DNA from: Bryobacterales bacterium
Lineage (GTDB): Bacteria; Acidobacteriota; Terriglobia; Bryobacterales; Bryobacteraceae
Length of the DNA: 57,490 bases
Assembly: GCA_003167275.1 (NCBI GenBank)
Contig: PMTT01000502.1
Coordinates: forward strand, 1-57,490
Reading direction: 5' to 3'
A program made the translations under genes and the position numbers. How positions within the stretch are numbered: the stretch's first letter is position 1; each line of letters starts with the position of its first letter. Below the pieces are notes generated by a model that was given only the letters and a program-made list of their open reading frames with translations, did no database searches and was not told the DNA's origin. Of the stretch, positions 49,194-57,411 are shown one piece after another.

Positions 49194-49413
49194 CTTTCCG
49201 CCCTCGCGTAAAAACGCGGGCGTGCTATGAAATTGGGGATTGCGGTCGGGTGGGGTTTACGGCAGAATGGTACTGAAGCCGTGTCCCTTCCTACCGTGTG
49301 TCAACTCGTTGCTGCTCAGTCCCGCCAAGTTCCGGGCAGCGGTGAGGAACGCCAACGGAGGGGGTCTCTCGCGGCATTTTCCGATGACGATATTATGTCG
49401 GCCTTCCCTTGGG
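49194..49413. promoter_or_regulatory. Right-end prophage region adjoining attR
   Basis: Contains a GC hairpin just upstream of the first early gene and, near attR, cgatattatgtc (49388-49399), an inverted imperfect copy of the att core. A 55-codon leftward frame starts with an ATG inside the att core, but its reality is doubtful. No firm gene. Confidence 0.45.
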
Positions 49414-49432
49414 AAAGTTGACATAATATTCG
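49414..49432. other. attR: attR core (19-bp repeat)
   Basis: aaagttgacataatattcg, identical to attL. Sequence to the right has no phage-like genes. An inverted partial copy of the core lies 14 bp to the left. Confidence 0.8.
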
Positions 49433-49807
49433 TTATTGGAAGTAAAGTGGGCCAGAGCCGTAAACACGGGAAGCGATTCGCCGTACACGGCATGGGCGTT
49501 TCCTTCGAAGTAGGACCACGCGATGAGGTTGACGCGGTTCAGGCTGACCCGCTCCGCCATCCCGGCGCTCTCTTTCCACAGGTTCCGAGCCCTCTCCGCG
49601 CGGCGCGAAAGCTCGACTCCGCCCGTTCCACCGCGCAGTTAAATCCACACGCCGTCAAAATGCGCCGACTTCTCCTTAGGGTGCGAATGAACCAACCTTA
49701 AGGCGCCCGCCTAATTTACTCACAATCCTTCTGCCCTTAACTTAAAAGGGGGATGCCCTCTCAACAGCGGCTCACATGAGGAGACACCTTACGCAGGCAA
49801 GGACAAA
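49433..49807. other. Intergenic host DNA right of the prophage
   Basis: No supported gene; frames here are shadow-like and poor in codon pattern. In the uninfected chromosome this would follow directly on the terminator of the FecR-DUF6600 gene. Confidence 0.4.
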
Positions 49808-50296
49808 TTGCGCAAAACCCAACATAATCCGAGTTTCGTCAGCCGGTTTACCAACTTCTTGACCATGGGGGCACAGTTGGTTAACCGCGAGCAGTCGCCC
49901 CAGGAATTGTTTGCCGCCACCGGTCGCAAGCAGTACGTGAATACCGAGATGGTGGCAACCATCCCGCGTCGAGCCCCCGCGGGAGTGGCGGACAACCAGC
50001 CCTTGGTGTTTTTCGATCTCGACCTGTCCGAGCGAGGTGGCTGCAGTGACTCCGACCTCGAAGGGGAGTATGAGGCGCGCGGCTTGGTGGCGGACCCGTA
50101 CTATCAGTTCAACGTCAACCGCGAAAATCCGGAATTCGCCGATGAGTACCCAAACGCCTGCCACTGGAAAGACGCGGAGGGTAAGTGGTGTTTTGTCGCG
50201 TTCGGCCGAGGTGACGGCGAGCGGTGCATCCGTGTCGGCCGCAGCGGCAGCGGCTGGGGCGAGTCTTGGTGGTTCGCTGGCCGCCGCAAGTCCTAG
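49808..50296 (+). CDS. Uncharacterised host protein
   Basis: 162 aa from a TTG preceded by aaggac; an ATG at 49865 is an alternative. Contains a Trp-rich C terminus (CHWKDAEGKWCFVAFGRGDG, GWGESWWFAGRRKS) and an acidic middle part with two spaced cysteines. Looks globular and real, but no family is recognised. Confidence 0.5.
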   Translation: MRKTQHNPSFVSRFTNFLTMGAQLVNREQSPQELFAATGRKQYVNTEMVATIPRRAPAGVADNQPLVFFDLDLSERGGCSDSDLEGEYEARGLVADPYYQFNVNRENPEFADEYPNACHWKDAEGKWCFVAFGRGDGERCIRVGRSGSGWGESWWFAGRRKS

Positions 50297-50528
50297 GACT
50301 GTGGCGCTCCGCCACGCGGCTGGGGCTCAGGTCGGTGGCAGCGGCTATCCGCCGAATGGATAGTCCCGATTGATCGGCAGAGCTGATGGCCCAGGCGCGT
50401 TCGATTTGAGCATCGGCGAAATGGACTGCTGCAGTGTGGAGGCGGTCCATAAGTTGTCGTTCACGAGAAATGCCAATGCTAAGGTTAAGCATCACAAAGT
50501 TGACTGGCACCTGGTGATAGGCGTCCAA
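50115..50528 (-). pseudogene. HTH protein gene with degraded 3' half
   Basis: The first 80 codons look genuine: AAVHFADAQIERAWAISSAD then GLSIRRIAAATDLSPSRV, a sigma-region-4-like HTH of a type usually continuing to a dimerisation part. After that the frame becomes Arg/Thr-rich noise running antisense through the gene at 49808-50296. Probably a frameshifted or truncated remnant; the start (TTG at 50528 or a downstream ATG) is uncertain. Confidence 0.4.
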
Positions 50529-50637
50529 ATAACAAGCTAAGCCTTTGGTTTAAGAACTGCCACTTAATCCTATGATTTATATTGGAACAACCGATTTGAG
50601 GCGCGCTCGATCCAGGAGGTGGGAAGATCCTCCGTTT

Positions 50638-53100
50638 CTACACGGATTCCCGCTCAACGCCGTGATCGGGCGCCGTCAGGATTTCGCGGACCATGATTGC
50701 CAACTGGTCGGAGCTGAACGGCTTCTGGATTAATCGCGCAACATTCTGCAGAATCCCATGATGCATGACGGCGGCGTCCGCGTACCCCGACATGAACAGC
50801 ACTTTCACATTCGGCCAGTGTTTCGATAGCCAGTCCGCCAGTTCCTTACCGCTCAGGTTGGGCATCACCACGTCGGTCAAGACCAGGTCGATATGTTCCC
50901 CATCCCGATCACAGAGCTGCATTGCCTCGAAGGCGTTTTCGGCTTGGATTACGCGATATCCGGAGAGGCGCAGAACATCGGCCACATACTTCCGCACCTC
51001 CACCTGGTCCTCCACCACCAGGATCGTTCTGCCCTCGATTGGCCCAGCCGAGGCTGCGGTTACCTCGGGCCTCACCGCATTGGGGCGGGCGTCGATTCGC
51101 GGCAGGTAGATCTTGAAAGTCGTTCCTTTGCCGGGTTCGCTCGAAACCCGGATCCAGCCGCCGCTTTGCCGCACGATGCCATGTACAGCGGCCAGCCCGA
51201 GTCCGGTGCCTTTTCCCTTCTCCTTGGTGGTAAAAAACGGTTCGAATATGGATTGTAATGTGCCGGCCTCCATACCGGCCCCGCTATCGGTCACCGACAT
51301 CAAGACGTAGCGGCCCGGAACACCTTCGGCATGATCGCCACCGGAGCCCGGCTCGAATTCCACGTTCTGGGTTTCCACCAGCAACTTCCCGCTGTGAGGG
51401 ATGGCGTCGCGGGCGTTGGCGGCGAGATTCATGAGGACCTGATGCATCTGATCCGGATCCACGAAAACCGTTCCCAGCGAAGGGTCCAACACGGTTGTGA
51501 TGGAAATACTCTCCCCCATGATGACTTGCAGCATCTCAAGAGCCTCGCCGATGGTGGCGTTCAAATCGAGATTCCGGGGGGCGTTCACCTGCTTGCGGCT
51601 GAAGGTCAGCAACTGTTGGGTAAGTGTCGCGGCCCGTTCCCCTGCCCTGAGGATTTGAGTCAGTTTTTCGGCGGATGGGTCCGAGGGCGCGGCGCGCCGG
51701 ATCAGCATCCGGCTATAGCCGTTGATTACGGTTAGCAGGTTGTTGAAGTCGTGAGCGATGCCGCCCGCCAGCCTTCCGATCGCCTCCATCTTCTGCGCCT
51801 GCTGTAGTTGTTCCTGTAGACAGGCCTCCTCTGTGACGTCATGCCCGTTGATCAGCAGACTGGCAGGATCGCCGCTCTCGGGAAGGCGGCGGACGAATGC
51901 CTCGAAGGTGCGGTAGTTCTTCTGCCGGTGGAGCACACGGATGCGGATCCGCAAAGGGAGGCCGGCGGGCGAGGTGACGTCGGCGATGGCGGCTTGAAAA
52001 CTAGGGCGATCGTCCGAATGGAGCAGATCCTGGAGGTTCTTGTGCATCCAATCGCCACTCTGCCACCCGAGAACGTTTGGGCACGAAGGGCTGATATACG
52101 TGAGGAGACCGGCGCCATCGATCACCAGGATGAGGTCGGCCGCGTGCTCCAGGAGGGTGCGGAAGTGGGCTTCACTGGTTCTCAGCAATTCACTCGACTG
52201 CTCGACCAGGCGCCGGGCGGCGCGAATCCGGCCATTCTGCCCGATCATTAAGGCCAACGCCACGACCAGGCACGACGCGAGAATTTCCAGCCAGCGCGCC
52301 CGCTGCCGCGCCTGCGCGAGTTCGAAAGCCGCGGTCGCATCGTGAACCCCGCTGTTCGCATAGCGGGAGAGGTAAACCACCAGCGTCCCGTCGCGGGCCA
52401 TTTCCCCGATCTGCTCTCGTATCCGGTCCGCGGCGGCGGCCGCGTTTTTCGTGGAGCTCAGCGAAAACTGGACGAACACATCGGCTATCGGCGCAGCCTG
52501 TACGGAGCATGGGGGAGCCGGGCCCTCGGTGTCCGATAACCATCGCGAGACAGCGCGCTCCTCGAGAAAGGCGGCGTCGACTTCACCCTGGCACAAGCCT
52601 TGGACTAGGGCCTCCCGGCTTGGATAGGACTTGTCGGTGGCCTGTGGGTAGTGCTCGTGGAGCAGGCGGCCGTGCAAGGGCTGCGAGTAATGCCCGATGC
52701 GCCCGCGATAGTCGGGCATCGGACTTTCCTGCCCCGTGCGGTACAGAAACATATAGCGGGTCTGAAGCCAGGGGTCGGTAAAATGCAGGTTCTGCCGCCC
52801 TGGGAGGTCAGCCATCAACGGCCACATGTCGACAATCCCCTCCTGCAGCGGGCTCCCCCGACCCTCATATCGGATCCACTGCAGGCGGATGTTGGCCCGG
52901 CGTGCCGCTTCCAGGACGACCTCGATCGCCAGGCCGCCGGGCTCGCCGCCGGCGCCCACCGTCATGTTTGGCGGATTGTTTTCGTACCCCATCCGGTAGG
53001 TGGATTGCGGCAAGCGCTGTTTGTTCAGCCACAGCTTCAGGCCGAGGGTGGCAAGAGCCACCACTCCCACACAGACCAGTAAGGTGTATCGATGACGCAT
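50638..53100 (-). CDS. Hybrid histidine kinase with solute-binding sensor and receiver domain
   Basis: 820 aa from ATG 53100 (MRHRYTLLVCVGVVALATLG, first TM). A periplasmic SBP_bac_3-like domain (YRMGYENNPPNMTVGAGGEP onward, to about 270), a second TM (ILASCLVVALALMIGQ), a PAS domain (about 315-430: LILVIDGAGLLTYISPS), HisKA with GGIAHDFNNLLTVI (His about 460), HATPase motifs (NLAANARDAI, DSGAGM, GTGLGLAAVHGI), and a C-terminal receiver with the phospho-Asp in LVLTDVVMPN and KPF. Senses an external small molecule, perhaps an amino acid; output probably by phosphorelay. No partner regulator adjacent. Confidence 0.93.
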   Translation of the reverse strand: MRHRYTLLVCVGVVALATLGLKLWLNKQRLPQSTYRMGYENNPPNMTVGAGGEPGGLAIEVVLEAARRANIRLQWIRYEGRGSPLQEGIVDMWPLMADLPGRQNLHFTDPWLQTRYMFLYRTGQESPMPDYRGRIGHYSQPLHGRLLHEHYPQATDKSYPSREALVQGLCQGEVDAAFLEERAVSRWLSDTEGPAPPCSVQAAPIADVFVQFSLSSTKNAAAAADRIREQIGEMARDGTLVVYLSRYANSGVHDATAAFELAQARQRARWLEILASCLVVALALMIGQNGRIRAARRLVEQSSELLRTSEAHFRTLLEHAADLILVIDGAGLLTYISPSCPNVLGWQSGDWMHKNLQDLLHSDDRPSFQAAIADVTSPAGLPLRIRIRVLHRQKNYRTFEAFVRRLPESGDPASLLINGHDVTEEACLQEQLQQAQKMEAIGRLAGGIAHDFNNLLTVINGYSRMLIRRAAPSDPSAEKLTQILRAGERAATLTQQLLTFSRKQVNAPRNLDLNATIGEALEMLQVIMGESISITTVLDPSLGTVFVDPDQMHQVLMNLAANARDAIPHSGKLLVETQNVEFEPGSGGDHAEGVPGRYVLMSVTDSGAGMEAGTLQSIFEPFFTTKEKGKGTGLGLAAVHGIVRQSGGWIRVSSEPGKGTTFKIYLPRIDARPNAVRPEVTAASAGPIEGRTILVVEDQVEVRKYVADVLRLSGYRVIQAENAFEAMQLCDRDGEHIDLVLTDVVMPNLSGKELADWLSKHWPNVKVLFMSGYADAAVMHHGILQNVARLIQKPFSSDQLAIMVREILTAPDHGVERESV

Positions 53101-53454
53101 TCGGGCGGCTGCCTTAGGTGTTCGGCGCGTGTGCAACGTGCCCTGTCTACGCCCAGCATTTACGCGGATTGCGGACGCTGGCACTATTGTAGCTCCGATG
53201 GAGGCGTATCCGAAGAGCGTTTTCGAGCCGTGCGGCGTGCGTGACTGGTAAGTGCGGAGCGCAAGCGGGGCTGTGCTTCGCCTTTACTATCTGAAGAATG
53301 CTAAACCTCACTATCTGAAGATGACTAAAGTGTGGAGCGGGAACCGCCGATGGATTAGTTTGGAGGATTGAACGGATTTCGACGGGGCATTTTCGATGAA
53401 GCTTCGACGGTTGCTTCGCCCGGTTCCCTGCCCCGTGATATCTTGAGTTGTTCC
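53101..53454. other. Intergenic region with short direct repeat
   Basis: 354 bp between divergent kinase and cytochrome genes. Holds two direct copies of actatctgaaga (near 53285 and 53309, 24 bp apart), each followed closely by ctaaa. No gene seen; the repeat could be a binding site for a regulator. Confidence 0.45.
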
Positions 53455-54903
53455 ATGAAGACTCTCGCTCGATTCCTGGTCTTTTCGGCATTTGCGGCGG
53501 ACATTCCACGAGTCTGGGAGCGATCCGCCGTTGAGACGCTGGAACTGCCCTTAGCGGTCCGGGAATTCTCTCCTTCACATATCGATGAGACGGCCTATTA
53601 CAGCATTCCCGAGAGGGTGATTTACAAGTCTTACCCGATCTATGCGCCTGGACGGGGTCCGGAGGGCTATGCCGAGCGGCTCAGGACGGTCGAGCCGGAG
53701 GTGGCTTTCGATCCGTCTCGTCTGACAACCGGTGAGCAGTGGGTCGCAGCCGGAGAGATCGTCTTCAACGCGCCGACGTCCCTTCACCCGGTGTTCTTCA
53801 CCGCTGACGATCTCGGCGACCCGGACTTCTTCCGGCGGTCCGGAATGCCGGTCGCGAGGGACGGCAGCGTTCCGTTCGCGCGCTGGGTGGTGCGGCGCAA
53901 AGGCCTGGTCGAACTCGGCTCGATGGGTTGCAACACCTGTCACACGCGCGTACTCAAAGATGGAACGGTGGTTCCGGGAGCGCAGGGGAACAATCCGAAC
54001 GATCGCGAGGGCGCCCTCCTGCTGCGGAACTCGGCGAAAGTGGTCGCGCCGGAAAAGATACTGGCGCAGGTTCTCAGCTTCGCGCGGCAATTCGAAATGC
54101 CGTGGCTGCCGGACGACCTGAACCGATTGACAAGGTCGATGAACCTGGAGCAGTTGATCGCGGCCGGCGAGGCGATTCCCCCCGGAGTGACCGCGCGGGC
54201 CAATACCAGCATGCTGCTGCCTCCACAGATTCCCGACCTGATCGGTGTCCGTGACCGGCGGTATCTCGATCACACCGGGCTCGTCCGGCATCGCAGTATT
54301 GGCGATCTGATGCGCTACAGTTCGCTGGCCCAGGATGTGTTCTCGTCCGATCGGTACGGCGCCGCCGACGTGGAGAAGCTGTCGGTTCCCTCGTCCCGTT
54401 ACAGCGACGCTCAACTCTACGCGCTGTCCCTCTATCTGTACTCGCTCCGCCCGCCCGTGAATCCTAACGCTTTCGATTCTTCCGCCAGACGCGGCAGTCT
54501 TCTCTTCGCACGCGAGAGGTGCGGTGAATGTCATACACCGCCTCTCTACACCAACAACCAACTGATTGCCGCGGATGGTTTCTCGCCGCAGCCTGGCACG
54601 CCTGACGTCTCTCCCGTCCGCATCGGCGTCGATCCTCGGTATGCGCTTCAAACCCACAAAGGCACCGGTTATTACAAAGTGCCATCCCTCAAGGGAGTCT
54701 GGTATCGCGGACCCTTTGGCCATAACGGATCCGCCGCGACACTGGAGGATTGGTTTGACCCAGCCCGGCTTCATCCCGAATATGTTCCCACTGGTTTCAA
54801 AGGCTACGACGGAAAGACCCGTTCGATCCCTGGCCATCCTTTTGGCCTTCGATTGCCCCCGTCCAGCCGGAAAGACCTGATCGCCTTTTTAAAGACCCTG
54901 TAG
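53455..54903 (+). CDS. Exported di-haem cytochrome c
   Basis: 482 aa from ATG 53455, chosen because it opens a signal peptide (MKTLARFLVFSAFAA). Two c-type haem motifs: CNTCH (residue about 159) and CGECH (about 356), each followed by distal helices. The C-terminal domain has KGTGYYKVPSLKGVWYRGPF and GHNGSAATLEDWFD, similar to the MauG/cytochrome c peroxidase-like C-terminal domain. Periplasmic electron transfer or peroxidase-like role inferred. Confidence 0.85.
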   Translation: MKTLARFLVFSAFAADIPRVWERSAVETLELPLAVREFSPSHIDETAYYSIPERVIYKSYPIYAPGRGPEGYAERLRTVEPEVAFDPSRLTTGEQWVAAGEIVFNAPTSLHPVFFTADDLGDPDFFRRSGMPVARDGSVPFARWVVRRKGLVELGSMGCNTCHTRVLKDGTVVPGAQGNNPNDREGALLLRNSAKVVAPEKILAQVLSFARQFEMPWLPDDLNRLTRSMNLEQLIAAGEAIPPGVTARANTSMLLPPQIPDLIGVRDRRYLDHTGLVRHRSIGDLMRYSSLAQDVFSSDRYGAADVEKLSVPSSRYSDAQLYALSLYLYSLRPPVNPNAFDSSARRGSLLFARERCGECHTPPLYTNNQLIAADGFSPQPGTPDVSPVRIGVDPRYALQTHKGTGYYKVPSLKGVWYRGPFGHNGSAATLEDWFDPARLHPEYVPTGFKGYDGKTRSIPGHPFGLRLPPSSRKDLIAFLKTL

Positions 54904-54950
54904 CCGACAAGACCTCCGCTGACTGCACCATTTTGTGGGGCAGCCAATCC

Positions 54951-55078
54951 TGGTGGGGCGGACCCCCTGGTCCGCGCGGGTCCCCCCGGACCCGCTGGCG
55001 CCCATTCAATCAAATTCCGGCGCGATGCCAACAGGCCGACGGGGGCGTCGGCCGCGGACCAGGGGGTCCGCCCCACCA
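54951..55078. repeat. Interspersed inverted-repeat element with 26-bp perfect arms
   Basis: Positions 54951-54976 and 55053-55078 are exact reverse complements over 26 bp (TGGTGGGGCGGACCCCCTGG at the left edge). Each arm also contains the internal palindrome GGACC-CCCT-GGTCC. The 76-bp middle is GC-rich. It sits between the cytochrome gene and the PPC-domain gene, and a related copy begins at 57412. A MITE/REP-like mobile repeat of acidobacterial genomes. Confidence 0.85.
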
Positions 55079-55102
55079 AGATGTGTTATCAAGGGTGCCT
55101 TC

Positions 55103-57388
55103 TTGGCCTGGATCTTGGCACTCGCCGCCCTCCCCGCCGTAGCCCAGAACGTCCCCCATTTGGCCTACGTCCTCCCTGCTGGCGGTTGGCAGGGCGCGAC
55201 CGTCCAGGTGACCTTGGGCGGCCAATTCCTCCCCAACGTAACTGACGTCTTTATATCCGGTTCCGGCCTGGAATCTAAAGTAGCAAATTACATCAGGCCG
55301 ATGAACGCCAACCAGGCCACGGAGTTGCGCGACCGGATGCAGGAGCTTCAGAAGCTGCCGATCAACCCAGCGGTCTTCAAGGAAATGGTCGATATCCGGG
55401 GGAAGCTTCTCATCTTCAACAGCATGCGGTTGACCAGTCCGGTGCTTGCCGAAACCGTAACCCTTCAGGTGACGATCGCCCCCGACGCCGCTCCAGGCAA
55501 ACGTGAACTGCGAGTAGCAACCCCGCAAGGCCTCTCGAATCCGCTGGTCTTTTGCGTCGGCCAACTGCCGGAATTCACGAAGACGGAAGCCATCGAGGTC
55601 GTTCCCCCACCCGCCAATCAAACCCCCAGCCAGGCGGCGGTAAACCAGGTGCGGATCGCCCAGGCAGCCACCAACCTGGAGATCACGCTGCCGGCGACCG
55701 TCAATGGCCGCATTAAGCCCGGTCTGGGAAACGCTCAGCAGCAGGGGCGGCAAGGCCAGCCCTTCACGCCAGGCCAAGCGGACCGCTATCATTTCCAGGC
55801 GCGTCGCGGCCAGGAGTTGGTGATCGTCGCAAGCGCCCGCGAATTGATGCCGTATCTGGCCGATGCGGTTCCCGGCTGGTTTCAAGCGGTGCTGACGCTC
55901 TACGATGCCGCCGGCCGCGAGGTGGCGTACGACGACGACTACCGGTTTCATCCCGATCCGGTAATCCATTTCACGGTGCCCAAGGACGGCGAATACGCGG
56001 TCGAAATCAAGGATGCCCTCTATCGCGGGCGCGAGGATTTCGTGTATCGCATCGCTATCGGCGAACTGCCGTTCGTGACCAGCGCCTTCCCGCTGGGCGG
56101 CCGGGAGGGCGCCAAAACCAACATCGCGCTGACCGGCTGGAACCTCCCGATACATCAGATCGTCATGGACGCCCAAGCGAAGGCGCCGGGAATCTACCCG
56201 GTGGCCACCGGCCGCGACGGGCCGGTTTCCAACTCGCTGCCTTTCCTCGTGGACGACCTGCCGGAGGTTCTGGAGAAGGAGCCCAACCATTCGCCGGCCG
56301 CCGCGCAGCGCGTCCAACTTCCGGTCATCGTGAACGGACGCATCGATCGCCCCGGCGAATGGGATGTCTTTCGTTTTGACGGGCATGCCGGCCAGACGAT
56401 GGTGGCGGAGGTGTATGCCCGCAGGCTCGAATCCCCGCTCGATTCGGTCCTCCGGTTGACCGATGCCACGGGCAAACAACTGGCAATCAACGACGATTGC
56501 GACGACCCCGGAGAGGGCTTGGAGACCCACCACGCGGATTCCCGGATCATGGCAACCTTGCCTGCCAACGGGACCTACTATCTCTACCTGGGAGACATTC
56601 AGCAGAAGGGCGGACCGGAGTACGCTTACCGCCTGCGGATCAGCGCCCCGCGTCCCGATTTCGAGTTGCGGGTTACGCCGTCGGCCATCAACACCAATGG
56701 CGGCATGACGGTTCCCATCACTGTCCACGCCTTGCGGAAGGATGGGTTCTCGGGTGAAATTCGCCTGGCGTTACGCGATGTGCCGAAGGGATTTGTCCTG
56801 GCGGGCGGGGTGCTGCCGGCGGGCCAGGATCAGGTGCGGTTGACGCTGACGGCCCCTCTGCCGACTCAGCAGAAGCCCTTCACACTGAACCTGGAAGGGC
56901 GAGCCACCATCGAGGGACGCGAGGCCATTCGGCTGGCGGTTCCGGCAGAGGATATGATGCAGGCCTTCTTTTACCGGCATCTCGTTCCGGCGCAGGATTT
57001 GAAGGTGTTTGTCCGCAGAGGGGTCACCTTCCGCACCCCTATCAAGGTGACTGCCGAGGCGCCCCTGAGAATTCCCGTCGGCGGAACCATCCGGCTTCCG
57101 GTCGAGGTCTCCCTGCCGCCCAATAGCCTGATTGAGAAGGTCCAGTACGAACTCAGCGAGCCGCCCGACGGGGTCGAGTTGAAAGAAGTCCTGGCAGTTC
57201 CGGATGGAACCGGGCTGGTACTCCAGTGCGATGCCGCCAAGGCCAAGGCAGGACTGAGAGGAAACCTCATTGTGACCGTCTCGGGAGAACGAAACCCTCC
57301 CGCGGCAAATGGACGGCCACCCGGCAACCGGCAGCGCGTCCCCCTGGGGACGCTGCCCGCCGTGCCTTTCGAGATCGTGCGGCCATAG
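55103..57388 (+). CDS. Large secreted protein with PPC domains
   Basis: About 761 aa. The start is unclear: TTG at 55103 follows aagggtg at a good distance and gives a short leader (AWILALAALPAVAQ), while longer starts read into the repeat element. Domains: an IPT/TIG-like N-terminal part (PAGGWQGATVQVTLGGQFLP), a PPC domain (about residues 190-325: FTPGQADRYHFQARRGQELV), a second TIG-like part (FVTSAFPLGGREGAKTNIAL), a second PPC domain (about 400-510: GRIDRPGEWDVFRFDGHAGQ) and C-terminal beta domains. Such proteins are secreted in Acidobacteria and Planctomycetes, often near DUF1549/DUF1553 genes; their role is unknown. Confidence 0.8.
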   Translation: MAWILALAALPAVAQNVPHLAYVLPAGGWQGATVQVTLGGQFLPNVTDVFISGSGLESKVANYIRPMNANQATELRDRMQELQKLPINPAVFKEMVDIRGKLLIFNSMRLTSPVLAETVTLQVTIAPDAAPGKRELRVATPQGLSNPLVFCVGQLPEFTKTEAIEVVPPPANQTPSQAAVNQVRIAQAATNLEITLPATVNGRIKPGLGNAQQQGRQGQPFTPGQADRYHFQARRGQELVIVASARELMPYLADAVPGWFQAVLTLYDAAGREVAYDDDYRFHPDPVIHFTVPKDGEYAVEIKDALYRGREDFVYRIAIGELPFVTSAFPLGGREGAKTNIALTGWNLPIHQIVMDAQAKAPGIYPVATGRDGPVSNSLPFLVDDLPEVLEKEPNHSPAAAQRVQLPVIVNGRIDRPGEWDVFRFDGHAGQTMVAEVYARRLESPLDSVLRLTDATGKQLAINDDCDDPGEGLETHHADSRIMATLPANGTYYLYLGDIQQKGGPEYAYRLRISAPRPDFELRVTPSAINTNGGMTVPITVHALRKDGFSGEIRLALRDVPKGFVLAGGVLPAGQDQVRLTLTAPLPTQQKPFTLNLEGRATIEGREAIRLAVPAEDMMQAFFYRHLVPAQDLKVFVRRGVTFRTPIKVTAEAPLRIPVGGTIRLPVEVSLPPNSLIEKVQYELSEPPDGVELKEVLAVPDGTGLVLQCDAAKAKAGLRGNLIVTVSGERNPPAANGRPPGNRQRVPLGTLPAVPFEIVRP

Positions 57389-57411
57389 CTTTTCCCATCT
57401 TCGCAGCGATT

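Larger units (their letters stand above)
11814..49432. mobile_element. P22-like prophage, serine-recombinase type
   Basis: A 37.6-kb block of phage genes lies exactly between two copies of aaagttgacataatattcg, with ordinary chromosomal genes on both sides. The head, tail-adaptor and ejection genes follow the P22 order, and a serine recombinase is present. All structural frames are open, so the element looks intact. No endolysin, classical CI repressor or replicative helicase is recognised. Attachment is in an intergenic spacer, not a tRNA gene. Confidence 0.88.

Noticed and set aside
49240-49701. Rightward frame spanning attR
   Set aside because: It would join phage and host DNA in one protein, with low-complexity host-side sequence. 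Most likely chance.
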